DNA of 64,000 nt, taken from the NCBI GenBank assembly GCA_030680235.1, contig JAUXWQ010000064.1:1-64000 (forward strand). The letters are read 5' to 3'. Shown in pieces: positions 34,826 to 44,299 of the stretch. The position numbers and the translations under genes were made by a program. Each line of letters starts with the position of its first letter. Within the stretch, counting starts at the first letter, position 1. The DNA comes from Coxiellaceae bacterium (GTDB taxonomy: Bacteria > Pseudomonadota > Gammaproteobacteria > Coxiellales > Coxiellaceae). The notes beneath the pieces were generated by a model. That model saw nothing but the letters and a program-made list of their open reading frames with translations, was not told where the DNA came from and ran no database searches.

Positions 34826-36184
34826 CTAGACTAAGGTCTCTGTGTGTCCATATTCTGGTACCACGCAAGGCCACTTTAATTCCTCTTCAATTTTTTGTTT
34901 TAAAGCTTCTGCAGCGGCTTTTTCACCATGCGTAATAAATACTTTAGTAGGCTTTTGTTCAATATTCGACAGCCAAGCCAACATTTCAGAATAATCTGCA
35001 TGCGCAGACATATTATCAACTTGAAAAATTTTCGCATGAATTGATATGGCTCGGCCAAAAATTTTAATGGTTTCTGCATGGCGCACCATTAAATCACCTC
35101 GCGTACCACCTGCTTGATACCCACAAAAAACAATACTATTACGATGGTTTTGTCCAAAATTATTAATATGGTGTAACACACGACCTCCCGTTGCCATACC
35201 ACTTGCCGAAATAATAATCATTGGGACATTCATACTGTTTAATGATTTCGAATCTTCAACCGTGTGCATATACGCTGCTGTCTTGCAAACAGCCAATGCT
35301 TGTTCAGCACTTAAACGATGCTCACGGTAATATTTATAGAAAAGCTTTGTTGCATCAGTCGCCATAGGGCTATCGACAAAAACAGGAATATTCGGTATTT
35401 TTCCCATTCTTTTGAGCTCATGCAAATAAAACAATAGTTGCTGTGCACGACCCACCGCAAAGGAAGGGATTAAAACAACACCGCCACTCTTTGCCGTATT
35501 ATTAATAATAACTGCCAATTCATCTTGTGGATTAACCGTTGAATGAAGACGATTTCCATAGGTGGATTCAACCACTAAATAGTTTGCAGAAGGTGGATTT
35601 TTTGGTGGATACATAACAGGATCAGTCTGCCTTCCCAAATCACCTGAAAATAAAATAGATGTATAAGGGTCTTCTATTTTAATGAAAGAAGCACCCAAAA
35701 TATGACCGCCATAATAAAATGTTGCGGAAAAATCTTCGCTTAAACTATGTTTTTTTTCAAGATCGACCGCATGGAAATAAGCAAGTGATGCTTCTGCTTC
35801 TTCACGTGTATACAAAGGTAATGCAGGCGTATGCTTAGAATAGCCTTTTTTATTCGCATAGCGTGCTTCTTCTTCCTGAAGGTAACCACTATCTGGTAAT
35901 AAAATTTTGCATAAATCTTTCGTTGCTGCTGTGCAAATAATTTTCCCACGAAATCCATTTTTAACCAGTAATGGAACATAACCACTGTGATCTATATGCG
36001 CATGCGTTAGTAAAATATAATGAATGTCCTTTGCAGGTATTGGAAAACGCATCCAATTTTTTAAACGCAACTCTTTGTAGCCTTGAAATAAACCACAATC
36101 CACCAAAATATTGGTTTTTCCGCTGGAAAGAAAATATTTAGACCCAGTAACTGTTTCAGTTGCCCCTAAAAATTGTATTTTCAT
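34826..36184 (-). CDS. MBL-fold/beta-CASP RNA-processing nuclease
   Basis: 452 residues. TGSKYFLSSGKTNILVDCGL, LTHAHIDHSGYVPLL (zinc motif HxHxDH), FSGDLGR, VESTYGNR, ISASGMATGGR and NMSAHADYSEML are the ordered motifs of bacterial CPSF73-like enzymes with the beta-CASP insert (YSH1 class). Acts on RNA as exo- or endonuclease. Its start overlaps the phrB stop (ATGA), so it is third in the operon aldehyde dehydrogenase, photolyase, nuclease. Confidence 0.9.
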   Translation of the reverse strand: MKIQFLGATETVTGSKYFLSSGKTNILVDCGLFQGYKELRLKNWMRFPIPAKDIHYILLTHAHIDHSGYVPLLVKNGFRGKIICTAATKDLCKILLPDSGYLQEEEARYANKKGYSKHTPALPLYTREEAEASLAYFHAVDLEKKHSLSEDFSATFYYGGHILGASFIKIEDPYTSILFSGDLGRQTDPVMYPPKNPPSANYLVVESTYGNRLHSTVNPQDELAVIINNTAKSGGVVLIPSFAVGRAQQLLFYLHELKRMGKIPNIPVFVDSPMATDATKLFYKYYREHRLSAEQALAVCKTAAYMHTVEDSKSLNSMNVPMIIISASGMATGGRVLHHINNFGQNHRNSIVFCGYQAGGTRGDLMVRHAETIKIFGRAISIHAKIFQVDNMSAHADYSEMLAWLSNIEQKPTKVFITHGEKAAAEALKQKIEEELKWPCVVPEYGHTETLV

Positions 36185-37500
36185 TTTTCTTCCTTAAGTT
36201 GAAAAAGCTTTTTTGAAAACACGCCTGCAGCTGCATGATCAACAATCGGTAGTGGGTATTTTTTTGTATTTAATTCAGGCACCCAATACCTAATATATTT
36301 TTCTTCAACATCAAAACGTTTTTGTTGCAATGCGGGGTTAAAAATTCTGAAATATGGTTGCGCATCACAGCCAGTAGAAGCCGCCCATTGCCAATTACCA
36401 TTATTCACTGCTGGATCATAATCGACAAGCTTTGTCGCAAAATAGTGTTCACCCCATCGCCAATCAATATGCAAATCTTTCACTAAAAATGAAGAAACAA
36501 TCATCCTTACGCGATTATGCATATAGCCAGTTTCATTTAATTCTCGCATTCCCGCATCAACAATTGGGAATCCTGTTTTTCCTTCACACCATCTTTGAAA
36601 ATGCTTTTTATTATTCACCCACGGAATGCGATTATATTTTTCATGAAAAGCACCTGAAAATACTTTGGCGTAATGAAAAGCGATATGTGTAAAAAAATCT
36701 CTCCAATACAGTTCTTTTTTAAAAGTAGTATCTTTAATTGCATAATAAGATTCACGAATTGATAGCGTTCCAAATTTATGATGCGGCGATAAATGCGATG
36801 TTGCATTGATACTTGGAAAATCACGATTTTTTTCGTAATTTTTCTTCTTTTTCATAGCAGAAAGCAGCGCTAATCCTTCACTTCTTCCACCTAAAAAACT
36901 GCTATTTTTGGAATATTTTTCTAAGTAGTATGCTAAAATTAATTCATCTGACAATGCGATTTTTTCATTATAAAATGAATACTGTATTATTTTTTTTATG
37001 GGCTTAACAGGTAGCGTAGCTGCTTGATTATAAAATGGCGTAAAAATAGTATAAGGAGATCGATCTTTTTTAAAAACTGCTTCAGGTTCATGCAACAGCG
37101 CATCTGGTAATGAAAAAAATAAACGACCATTTTTCTCTGCTATTTTTCTAATCGCATGATCTCTTCTATGACTAAATGGCGTGTAATCTCTATTAAAAAA
37201 TAGGGCTTCTATCGGTAACGCATGAATAAGCTTTTCTACACAAGATTCAGCAATACCCTTAAAAAAATATAAATGACCCTTTTTATTTTGAATGTCATTT
37301 TTTAGCTCTGCCAAACTTTGCAGCATAAATAAAAATGCATTTTCACTAAAGTACGTATTATCTTTAATTTGTCGATCATCAAAAATAAAGCAAGGAATCA
37401 CTGTTTCAGATGCATCCATTGCTTCTTTTAAGGCTGTATTATCAATTAACCGCAGATCACGGCGAAAAATAAATAAAGAGAGTTTAAATTGTTTGGTCAT
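36181..37500 (-). CDS. phrB: Deoxyribodipyrimidine photolyase (class I CPD)
   Basis: 439 residues. N-terminal photolyase domain (LFIFRRDLRLIDNTALKEA) and C-terminal FAD domain with WRDFFTHIAFHYAKVF, WCEGKTGFPIVDAGMREL, NETGYMHNRVRMIVSSFL and VNNGNWQWAASTGCDAQPY. It repairs cyclobutane pyrimidine dimers using light. The start is ATG 37500; the frame extends upstream to a TTG inside the aldehyde dehydrogenase stop. One base separates the two genes. Confidence 0.95.
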   Translation of the reverse strand: MTKQFKLSLFIFRRDLRLIDNTALKEAMDASETVIPCFIFDDRQIKDNTYFSENAFLFMLQSLAELKNDIQNKKGHLYFFKGIAESCVEKLIHALPIEALFFNRDYTPFSHRRDHAIRKIAEKNGRLFFSLPDALLHEPEAVFKKDRSPYTIFTPFYNQAATLPVKPIKKIIQYSFYNEKIALSDELILAYYLEKYSKNSSFLGGRSEGLALLSAMKKKKNYEKNRDFPSINATSHLSPHHKFGTLSIRESYYAIKDTTFKKELYWRDFFTHIAFHYAKVFSGAFHEKYNRIPWVNNKKHFQRWCEGKTGFPIVDAGMRELNETGYMHNRVRMIVSSFLVKDLHIDWRWGEHYFATKLVDYDPAVNNGNWQWAASTGCDAQPYFRIFNPALQQKRFDVEEKYIRYWVPELNTKKYPLPIVDHAAAGVFSKKLFQLKEEK

Positions 37501-37501
37501 T

Positions 37502-38860
37502 TTATTTCGCAACAGTCATTGTTTTGATGTTCATAAACTCATGGATACCTTCTTCTGCCAGCTCTCTACCATAACCAGAAGATTTTATGCCTCCAAAAGG
37601 CAAACGCGGATCAGAACTCACTAAACTGTTAATAGCACATGTGCCTACTTCTAACGCACGTGCAAAATACTCGCCCTTTATAATATCTCGCGTAAAAACT
37701 GCTGCAGATAATCCAAAACGTGTTTTATTGGCTAATAATAATGCTTCTGCTTCATCTTTTACAGCGATCATCGCAATAACAGGCCCAAAAATTTCATCAT
37801 CAAAAGCAGGCATACCCGGCTTTACATTTTCTAAAATAGTAGGTGGATAATAAAATCCTTTGCCAATGGGTATTTGACCGCCACACAATAAACTGGCACC
37901 CTTTTCTAAAGACTCCTGCACTTGCTGATGCACAGTATCACGTAAATCTGAACGTGCCAGTGGTCCAAGCGTTGTTGTCTTTTGCAATGGATCCCCCATT
38001 ACATAATATTTTAATTTCTCAAAAATCAATGCTAATAATTGTTTATAAGCTGTTTCAATGACGATAATTCTTTTTGCCGAAATACATACTTGCCCCGCAT
38101 TATTCATGCGCGATTTGACAATATTATCTGCTGCTTTTTCTAAATCTGCATCTGCTAAAACAATATAAGGGTCGCTTCCTCCTAACTCTAATACCACTTT
38201 TTTCAATGCATTTGCAGCATAACTTCCCACTATTTTTCCAGCCCGCTCTGAACCTGTAAGCGTGACTGCTTTAATGAGCGGATTTTCAATGATATTTTTA
38301 GTGGTGTCATGATTAATCACAAGACTTCTAAAAACATCCACACCGCAATCTAGAAATATTTTTTCAATGGCTAATCCACATCCTGTTACTATAGATGCAT
38401 GGCTAAGAACACCAGCATTACCTGCCATGAGGTTAGGTGCGGCAAAACGAAAAACCTGCCAAAAAGGAAAATTCCACGGCATAATTGCAAAAATAATACC
38501 AAGTGGTTGATAAATAACTTCGCTTTTTTCATAACTTGATTGAATGATTTTTGGCGCACAATAATTTTCTGCCGAATTTGCGTAAAACTCACAAACCCAC
38601 TGACATTTTTCAATTTCTGCAATACCTGCTGATAATGGCTTTCCCATTTCCATCGCCATTAATAATGCAAGCGATTCTTTTTGTTTCCCTAGCATTTCTG
38701 AAACGCTTAATAATTTTTCTGCACGCGCTGAAAATGACTGTTGAGACCATTTTCTTTGTGCGACATCTAATGACTCAAGTATTGGATTAATTTCTTCAAT
38801 GGCCATTTCATCATAAGTTGCAATATGCTCACCACTTACTGGATTAATGGTTTTCAACAT
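37502..38860 (-). CDS. NAD(P)-dependent aldehyde dehydrogenase (Sad/GabD-like)
   Basis: 452 residues. VVLELGGSDPYIVLADADLE has the general-base Glu; NAGQVCISAKRI has the catalytic Cys; IMPWNFPFWQVFRFAAPNLM binds the cofactor. Length and the short N-terminus match the YneI/Sad type of succinate semialdehyde dehydrogenase, but substrate is not proven. First gene of an operon with phrB and the beta-CASP nuclease. Confidence 0.85.
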   Translation of the reverse strand: MLKTINPVSGEHIATYDEMAIEEINPILESLDVAQRKWSQQSFSARAEKLLSVSEMLGKQKESLALLMAMEMGKPLSAGIAEIEKCQWVCEFYANSAENYCAPKIIQSSYEKSEVIYQPLGIIFAIMPWNFPFWQVFRFAAPNLMAGNAGVLSHASIVTGCGLAIEKIFLDCGVDVFRSLVINHDTTKNIIENPLIKAVTLTGSERAGKIVGSYAANALKKVVLELGGSDPYIVLADADLEKAADNIVKSRMNNAGQVCISAKRIIVIETAYKQLLALIFEKLKYYVMGDPLQKTTTLGPLARSDLRDTVHQQVQESLEKGASLLCGGQIPIGKGFYYPPTILENVKPGMPAFDDEIFGPVIAMIAVKDEAEALLLANKTRFGLSAAVFTRDIIKGEYFARALEVGTCAINSLVSSDPRLPFGGIKSSGYGRELAEEGIHEFMNIKTMTVAK

Positions 38861-39075
38861 ATAAACTCCATCTTGAAAAATGCCTACTTTATTAGTGTAC
38901 AGGAAGATTCAGCTTATCCCATTAAAAATTTTTTGTATTAGATAATCGAATATCCTAAAAACTGCGTAGTCGTGGTAGATTTTGTATTACACTTGCTGAA
39001 GTTACAATTGCTTTAACAATGTTTTTATTGTAACTACTCACTCCGTTAGAAAGAAACGCCGCTGTTGGGCGCTTT

Positions 39076-39522
39076 TCATTGTATTTTTCCTATCATTGAT
39101 TCCGTAGCATTTCGTAATGCAATTTGCATTTGATCATCAAATGCTGAATGCCCAGATTTTTCAACAATAACTAATTTGGAGTTTTTCCAATGTTTATGTA
39201 GATAATAGGCTGATTTAGGCACAGTAATAACGTCATATCGTCCGTTTAAAACAATGGCAGGAATATGACTAATTTTATTTAAATTATCAATCAACTTATT
39301 TTCAGATAGAAAAAAATTATTCCTTGCATAATGACTAAATATTTTTGCAACACCAATCACCATATTTTTATTTTTTAATATTTCTTCAAGTTTCTCAGGT
39401 GATATATGCAGAAAAGCACAATTCAAATCATACTTCATAAATGCATAACATGCAGGCTCAAAAACAGATACCTCATCAGAAAACTTAAAATACGCATTTT
39501 TTAATGTGGTTAACAATATCAC
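39076..39522 (-). pseudogene. Prolyl iminopeptidase-like alpha/beta hydrolase, C-terminal fragment
   Basis: 148 codons that match only the last half of proline iminopeptidases (about 315 residues): ARNNFFLSENKLIDNLNKI, then IPAIVLNGRYDVITVP (the late Asp) and EKSGHSAFDD (the catalytic His). The nucleophile elbow GxSxGG and the whole first half are missing, and nothing like them is found upstream in the 275 bases to the MFS gene. Presumed non-functional relic. Confidence 0.7.
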
Positions 39523-39797
39523 CTCCCAGTTTTAGTCGACAAGGTTATGGTGACAAATTATTCATTGAAGGAATATTTTCGTTTTGATTTCAGAGGGAAA
39601 CTTTCCTTTTGATACCACATTATACATAAGTCATATAACTTAGATAAACCTAGATTCGACAGTTAAATCCGTAGCGAGAACGCTTAAAGTATAGTAATTC
39701 CCACCTCACCTAACCGCACCCGAAAGGATTATGGAAATCATGCCATTATGATTTTTTATGCTACAATTGTCGGCTGTATCTTTTTTGGCAACTTCCC

Positions 39798-41009
39798 ATG
39801 TCACACCTGCAAAAACGACTAGAATTAATGCGCTATCGCCCATTTCTGGCGTACATTATCGCCTTTTTTACGGCAGCGATTGGCAATGGGATGGGTTATA
39901 TTGCGATCACCTGGATTGTTGTGACTTATCACACAAATGTCACAGCAACTGCTATTCTCATGGCTTGTTTTTGGGGGCCTACTATCATATGCGGTCCCTT
40001 AACAGGAGTGCTGGCGGATCGCCTTTCTCGTAAAAAAATGATTTTAATCTCTAATTTTTCCCGCGCTGTTATTTTTATTTTTTTCAGTTTTTATTTACAT
40101 TACAACGATAGCTCAAATGTTGTCTATCTCTTAATGCTTTTAAATGGATTTGCTTTTACCTTGTTTTATTCTAGTGCTATGGCCTTTGTTCGCGAATTAA
40201 TTCCTGCTGAAAAATTAATGCATGCAAACTCAACCATTGACATCATGTATGAAGTCGGTAGTGTCATTGGCATGGGTAGTGCAGGGTTTTTAATTGCCAT
40301 TACTTCTTCAGAAACGGCGATTTTAATTAATGGCATTGCCTTTCTTATTGCAAGCATTAGTGTGTTTTTTATCCCTAAAAAAGCCCTTTGTCATGGCAGT
40401 AAAAGTGTGCCTAAAAAAATACGCCTATGGGGAGATTTCTATGATGGCTTACATTACCTATTAAAAAGAAAGCAATTATTGTCGATTTATACGATTCAAT
40501 TATTAATTTTTATTACGTTTTTAACCTCACCCCTATTGTTAGTACCCTTTAGTAAGACAGTATTAAACGCCACTGTTAGTCAATTTGGTGCCATCGAAGC
40601 TGCTGCATCTGTCGGTATTGTTATTGGGGGTATTTTAATGCCCTGGCTTGCTGAAATCGCGGGTTTAATGCGAACATTGCTGTTTTTCTCTTGTACACTT
40701 TGTTTAACATTTTGTTTTTTTGGATGGAATCATTCTATTCCCCTCGCCATTCTTATGTATTTCATTATTGGATTTTCAGGCGCAATCTGGCCACTCATTA
40801 TTACGCGCGCACAAAGCTTAACTGATTTAGATTTTCAAGGTCGTGTGCAATCAACGTTTAATAGTTTATCTGGCACTTTTATGATGGGTTTTTATTTTTT
40901 TATTGGTCTAATTGGGCACTATTTTCATATTGCAAGCTTGTACACAGTTGAGGTCGTGATTACAGCAATTGCAATTGTATTTTTGGTGATGGCACGGAAA
41001 GAATTTTAG
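39798..41009 (+). CDS. MFS transporter (MFS_3/EntS-like exporter)
   Basis: 403 residues, about 12 membrane segments. YIIAFFTAAIGNGMGYIAITW and the loop GPLTGVLADRLSRKKMILIS place it in the MFS_3 group that includes the enterobactin exporter EntS and macrolide exporters. Export of the NRPS product is conceivable but the genes are 18 kb apart; substrate unknown. Confidence 0.8.
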   Translation: MSHLQKRLELMRYRPFLAYIIAFFTAAIGNGMGYIAITWIVVTYHTNVTATAILMACFWGPTIICGPLTGVLADRLSRKKMILISNFSRAVIFIFFSFYLHYNDSSNVVYLLMLLNGFAFTLFYSSAMAFVRELIPAEKLMHANSTIDIMYEVGSVIGMGSAGFLIAITSSETAILINGIAFLIASISVFFIPKKALCHGSKSVPKKIRLWGDFYDGLHYLLKRKQLLSIYTIQLLIFITFLTSPLLLVPFSKTVLNATVSQFGAIEAAASVGIVIGGILMPWLAEIAGLMRTLLFFSCTLCLTFCFFGWNHSIPLAILMYFIIGFSGAIWPLIITRAQSLTDLDFQGRVQSTFNSLSGTFMMGFYFFIGLIGHYFHIASLYTVEVVITAIAIVFLVMARKEF

Positions 41010-41054
41010 TAACTTGTATGTTAGTGAATGCCACGGTAATTTCTCTCGTAACTG

Positions 41055-42188
41055 TCAATCACAAAAATCTTCTATCGCTGTTTTTTCAAACATCGCTTTG
41101 AAAAAATAACGCGTGTAAAAATTCCTTCTTTGCTTTACAAGATCTGATTGTGGAATAAAACCTGCTAAAAATTTTTGTGATTCTCGTTGTTTATGCTGCA
41201 TCCCGGGTTGCATAATATTCTGATATTGTAAAAATGCTTCTTGATAATGATCGGCATTTTTATGGAGCAAAGTTGCCAAAATATAAGCACCCGCCATTGC
41301 CATAGAGGCACCCTGCCCTGCTGCTAAGGTTAAACAATGACTGGCATCGCCAATCAAAACCACCCTGTTTTTATGCCATACTGGCAAATTAATTTGTGAT
41401 AATGCGTCAAAAAAAACAGTATCCACATTTTTTAACTGATCGATTAATTCAGGCATAATCCAACCTGACCCACGAAAGGCCTGAATTAATTTTTCTTCTG
41501 GGTTATTTATTTTTTCAGCTGCTTCTGCATAAACATAAAAAGTCGCTGCCCGCTTGTTCTCTAAAAAACAAACCGTTGCTTGTTTTCCAATATTAGAATA
41601 AGTATATAAAGACCGCTCTAAAACAGCAGAACAAGGTTGAATACAAGCTGCCACCTGGTAACCCAAATAATGCGAAAATTGTTTTTCATCCCCAAAAATA
41701 CATTCGCGTGTTTTTGAGTGTGCACCATCTGCACCAATTACTAGATCATATTTTTTGCTTGTTTCATCATTAAAATAAGCCATCACCCCATCGGTACTAT
41801 TTTCCATGCGGATAATTGTCGTATATGTACGAACAGGTAATAATGATACAGAATCATACAGGATTTTTTCTAATTCCCCACGAAAGATTGTAAAAACACG
41901 TTGTTTTTGCAATATTCTTAATTCTGAAATACTAAAACTTGATTCGATTTCCCCGCCAGCATCAATAAAAATAAAATGCTTGAGTGGAAAATCTTTTTTA
42001 GACAAGAGGGGCAAAATACCCATTTTTTCGCAGACATTAAAACCAGCACCCCAAAAATCGATTAAGTATCCTTCTTTTTTAGGACATTCTGATTTTTCGA
42101 TGACATCAACAGAAAAACCGTAATGATTAAGCCAGTAGGCTGCTGTTAAGCCTGCAATACCAGCACCGACAATCAAAACGGTTTTCAT
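41055..42188 (-). CDS. FAD-dependent monooxygenase
   Basis: 377 residues. VLIVGAGIAGLTAAYWLNHY binds the ADP part of FAD; DLVIGADGAHSKTRE is the DG motif; VVLIGDASHCLTLAAGQGAS is the GD motif; all as in PHBH/TetX-like class A flavin monooxygenases. Substrate unknown. It starts 16 bases after the VOC gene stop; the two are probably an operon. Confidence 0.85.
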   Translation of the reverse strand: MKTVLIVGAGIAGLTAAYWLNHYGFSVDVIEKSECPKKEGYLIDFWGAGFNVCEKMGILPLLSKKDFPLKHFIFIDAGGEIESSFSISELRILQKQRVFTIFRGELEKILYDSVSLLPVRTYTTIIRMENSTDGVMAYFNDETSKKYDLVIGADGAHSKTRECIFGDEKQFSHYLGYQVAACIQPCSAVLERSLYTYSNIGKQATVCFLENKRAATFYVYAEAAEKINNPEEKLIQAFRGSGWIMPELIDQLKNVDTVFFDALSQINLPVWHKNRVVLIGDASHCLTLAAGQGASMAMAGAYILATLLHKNADHYQEAFLQYQNIMQPGMQHKQRESQKFLAGFIPQSDLVKQRRNFYTRYFFKAMFEKTAIEDFCD

Positions 42189-42204
42189 GTTTTTAGCTTC
42201 GTTC

Positions 42205-42915
42205 TTAGATTTCGTTGCTTACGTCACTTTGAAACAATTTATCTAAACGCTTTTTCATTTCTGCTGGTTTCACATCTTCAACATGCGTTGAAATATACCA
42301 TTGGTGTCCAAACGGATCACAAACGCCACCAGAACGATCGCCGTAGTACATCGTTTCAACATCACGTAGCAGTTGCGCACCTAAATCAACCGCTTTGGAA
42401 ACAACGGCATCTACATTGGGAACATATAAATGAATACTAACCGGTGTTGCACCAATATCTTTTGGGCTGCGCGCATTCAATTCTGGATGCTCATCAGCTA
42501 ACATGATTTTTGAACCACCAATTTCTAATTCCGCATGGGTTATTTTGCCTTCTACACCAATACGCATAATCTCTTTTGCACCAAAAGCATCTTTATAAAA
42601 TGCGATCGCATCCACTGCATTATGTACGATTAGGTAGGGAGTAACACTATGATAACCCTTTGGAACCGCTAATACTTTTTTTGCTTTTTTGGCTTTTTTT
42701 ACGACTTTTGTTTTTTTGATAGTTTTTGCCTTTTTAACTACTTTCGCTTTTTTTACAACCTTTTTCACAGCTTTTTTAACTGCTTTTTTTGCAGCCTTTT
42801 TCACAATTTTTTTCACGACTTTTTTAGCAGCCTTTTTTGCAGGCATTTTCTTTGTTGCTTTTACCTTTTTAACGACCTTTGCGGGTTTTGCTTTTTTCTT
42901 TGCTTTTTTTGGCAT
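42205..42915 (-). CDS. VOC (PhnB/glyoxalase-like) protein with histone-H1-like lysine-rich N-terminal tail
   Basis: 236 residues. Residues 1 to about 82 consist almost only of Lys, Ala and Val in KK-rich repeats (AKKVVKKIVKKAAKKAVKKA and similar), like histone H1 tails and bacterial H1-like proteins. Residues 85 to 215 form a PhnB-type VOC domain: YHSVTPYLIVHNAVDAIAFY, KDAFGAKE, ITHAELEIGGSKIMLADEHP, DRSGGVCDPFGHQWYISTH. The start is certain: AGGAG eight bases upstream. The tail should bind DNA, RNA or membranes, tethering a small-molecule-binding or lyase-like domain. The repetitive DNA also opens a long frame on the other strand, which is a shadow. Confidence 0.85.
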   Translation of the reverse strand: MPKKAKKKAKPAKVVKKVKATKKMPAKKAAKKVVKKIVKKAAKKAVKKAVKKVVKKAKVVKKAKTIKKTKVVKKAKKAKKVLAVPKGYHSVTPYLIVHNAVDAIAFYKDAFGAKEIMRIGVEGKITHAELEIGGSKIMLADEHPELNARSPKDIGATPVSIHLYVPNVDAVVSKAVDLGAQLLRDVETMYYGDRSGGVCDPFGHQWYISTHVEDVKPAEMKKRLDKLFQSDVSNEI

Positions 42916-42981
42916 TACATTTCTCCTGAAATATGATAAAAACCATGTGCATCATATCATCTAAAATTACGTGAGAGAATT

Positions 42982-44055
42982 ATGTTTCGTCGAATTTTAA
43001 TCAGCTTATCTGTTTTTTGTTGTATTTCCACCTTTGCAAACGCAGTGCATTACATTATTGATACGGATATGGGTTTTGATGATTGGCTTGCTGTTGCCTA
43101 TTTATTAAAGCAACCCGTCGTTGTTGATGCAATCACGATTGATTGCGAAGGCGAAACGCTTTGCCCAGAAGGCGCTGTTAATGCAGCACGGTTAACACAA
43201 TTGGTTGGACGACATGTGCCTATTGCGTATGGTGCAATAAACCCAAAAAATGCCTACAATTTTCCAAAAAGCATACGTGATTTTGCAACCAATATGGCCG
43301 TACCTGGTTTTTTAAATTTGCCCAAAAATAACGACATCACTTCAATTTCTGCAGCACAAACAATTTTTAATGCTGTGATAAACGCTGCTAAAACGCATAC
43401 CCATGTCGTTATTATTTCAGTAGGCACAGCAGAAAATAGTGATGACGCCTGGAAATTGGCGATTGCACAACATCAAACAGCTTTATTTCGACAAGGCTTA
43501 GCCATGATTTACAAAGGTGGCAGCGCCTTTGGAACACTCTCACACGGACGCATAACCAATAAAAACATACCTGGTAATATTACGATTCCCACAATGATTG
43601 AAAGTGATAATACCGTTGCGGAATGGAATATTTATGCCGATGCCCCTGCAATGAAAGACTTAATTGATGCAAATCTTCCCATCACGTTCATCCCCAACAA
43701 TGCAACTGATCAAGTCAATATGACAAAAAAATCCTATCTTGCTTTTTTAGAAGGTGCAAAACCTGGTTCACTGCGACTATTTATGGCAAATGCCATGGAT
43801 ATGATGGTAAAAAATCAAGGTACCTGGGAAACTGTCGCGCGTAATTTAGATTTTTGGGATACCGCAACTACTGTCGCTGCACTTGATTCAAACTTAGTCT
43901 CAAAAAAAATAACTGACGTACCTGTTGAATTATCTCTACAACCAGGCAAAAATTATGCGGGTATTTTTGTGTCGCCAAAATCGCACCATGACGTCACAGT
44001 ATATTACCAATTGGATAAAAAACTTTTTTATCAGGTGTTGATGGCAGGGATTTAA
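42982..44055 (+). CDS. Secreted nucleoside hydrolase (IunH family)
   Basis: 357 residues with signal peptide (FRRILISLSVFCCISTFANA, cleavage before VHY). IIDTDMGFDDWLAVAYLL is the calcium-binding DTDxGxDD motif; GRHVPIAYGA follows. Late residues are divergent (the usual late HD region is not obvious). Cleaves nucleosides to base and ribose, here outside the cytoplasm, which would suit purine scavenging together with the NCS2 permease. Divergent from the VOC gene. Confidence 0.8.
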   Translation: MFRRILISLSVFCCISTFANAVHYIIDTDMGFDDWLAVAYLLKQPVVVDAITIDCEGETLCPEGAVNAARLTQLVGRHVPIAYGAINPKNAYNFPKSIRDFATNMAVPGFLNLPKNNDITSISAAQTIFNAVINAAKTHTHVVIISVGTAENSDDAWKLAIAQHQTALFRQGLAMIYKGGSAFGTLSHGRITNKNIPGNITIPTMIESDNTVAEWNIYADAPAMKDLIDANLPITFIPNNATDQVNMTKKSYLAFLEGAKPGSLRLFMANAMDMMVKNQGTWETVARNLDFWDTATTVAALDSNLVSKKITDVPVELSLQPGKNYAGIFVSPKSHHDVTVYYQLDKKLFYQVLMAGI

Positions 44056-44193
44056 CCAAATCCCCCGTCATCTAAAAACCGCCTATCACGATCTCGATTA
44101 AAGGTAATACAAAAAATATCAAAGAAAATCATTGCGTTCGAAGCCTAATCTCGGTTAAATTGCCCTTTTTAACCAGCGCGAAAAGGGTGAGCT

Positions 44194-44253
44194 ATGCCAA
44201 GAGGAAGAGGTCCACACGGTCCTAAAAAATTACGTAAGAAACAAAAGAAATAA
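44194..44253 (+). CDS. Micro-ORF, 19 residues, very basic
   Basis: MPRGRGPHGPKKLRKKQKK: 19 residues with eight Lys/three Arg. AAGGGTGAG lies just before the ATG and a strong hairpin terminator starts three bases after the TAA, so the frame is neatly bounded like a gene. No family known to me. It could bind RNA or ribosomes. Confidence 0.45.
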   Translation: MPRGRGPHGPKKLRKKQKK

Positions 44254-44255
44254 TG

Positions 44256-44282
44256 AAAACCCGCAAGATGCGGGTTTTTTTT
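44256..44282 (+). terminator. Rho-independent terminator after the micro-ORF
   Basis: AAAA-CCCGC (44260..44264), loop AAGAT, GCGGG (44270..44274), then eight T. Classical intrinsic terminator for plus-strand transcription; it may also end the nucleoside hydrolase transcript. Confidence 0.85.
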
Positions 44283-44299
44283 GCGTTTTTTTGGTCCCG

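Noticed and set aside
39001-39034. Inverted pair GTTACAAT/ATTGTAAC as a terminator or operator
   Set aside because: Short arms, AT-rich, no adjacent T-run or promoter; likely chance in this composition.
42689-42964. Long Phe/Thr-rich ORF opposite the VOC gene
   Set aside because: Antisense shadow of the lysine repeat (AAA/AAG codons read as TTT/CTT); no independent start signal.
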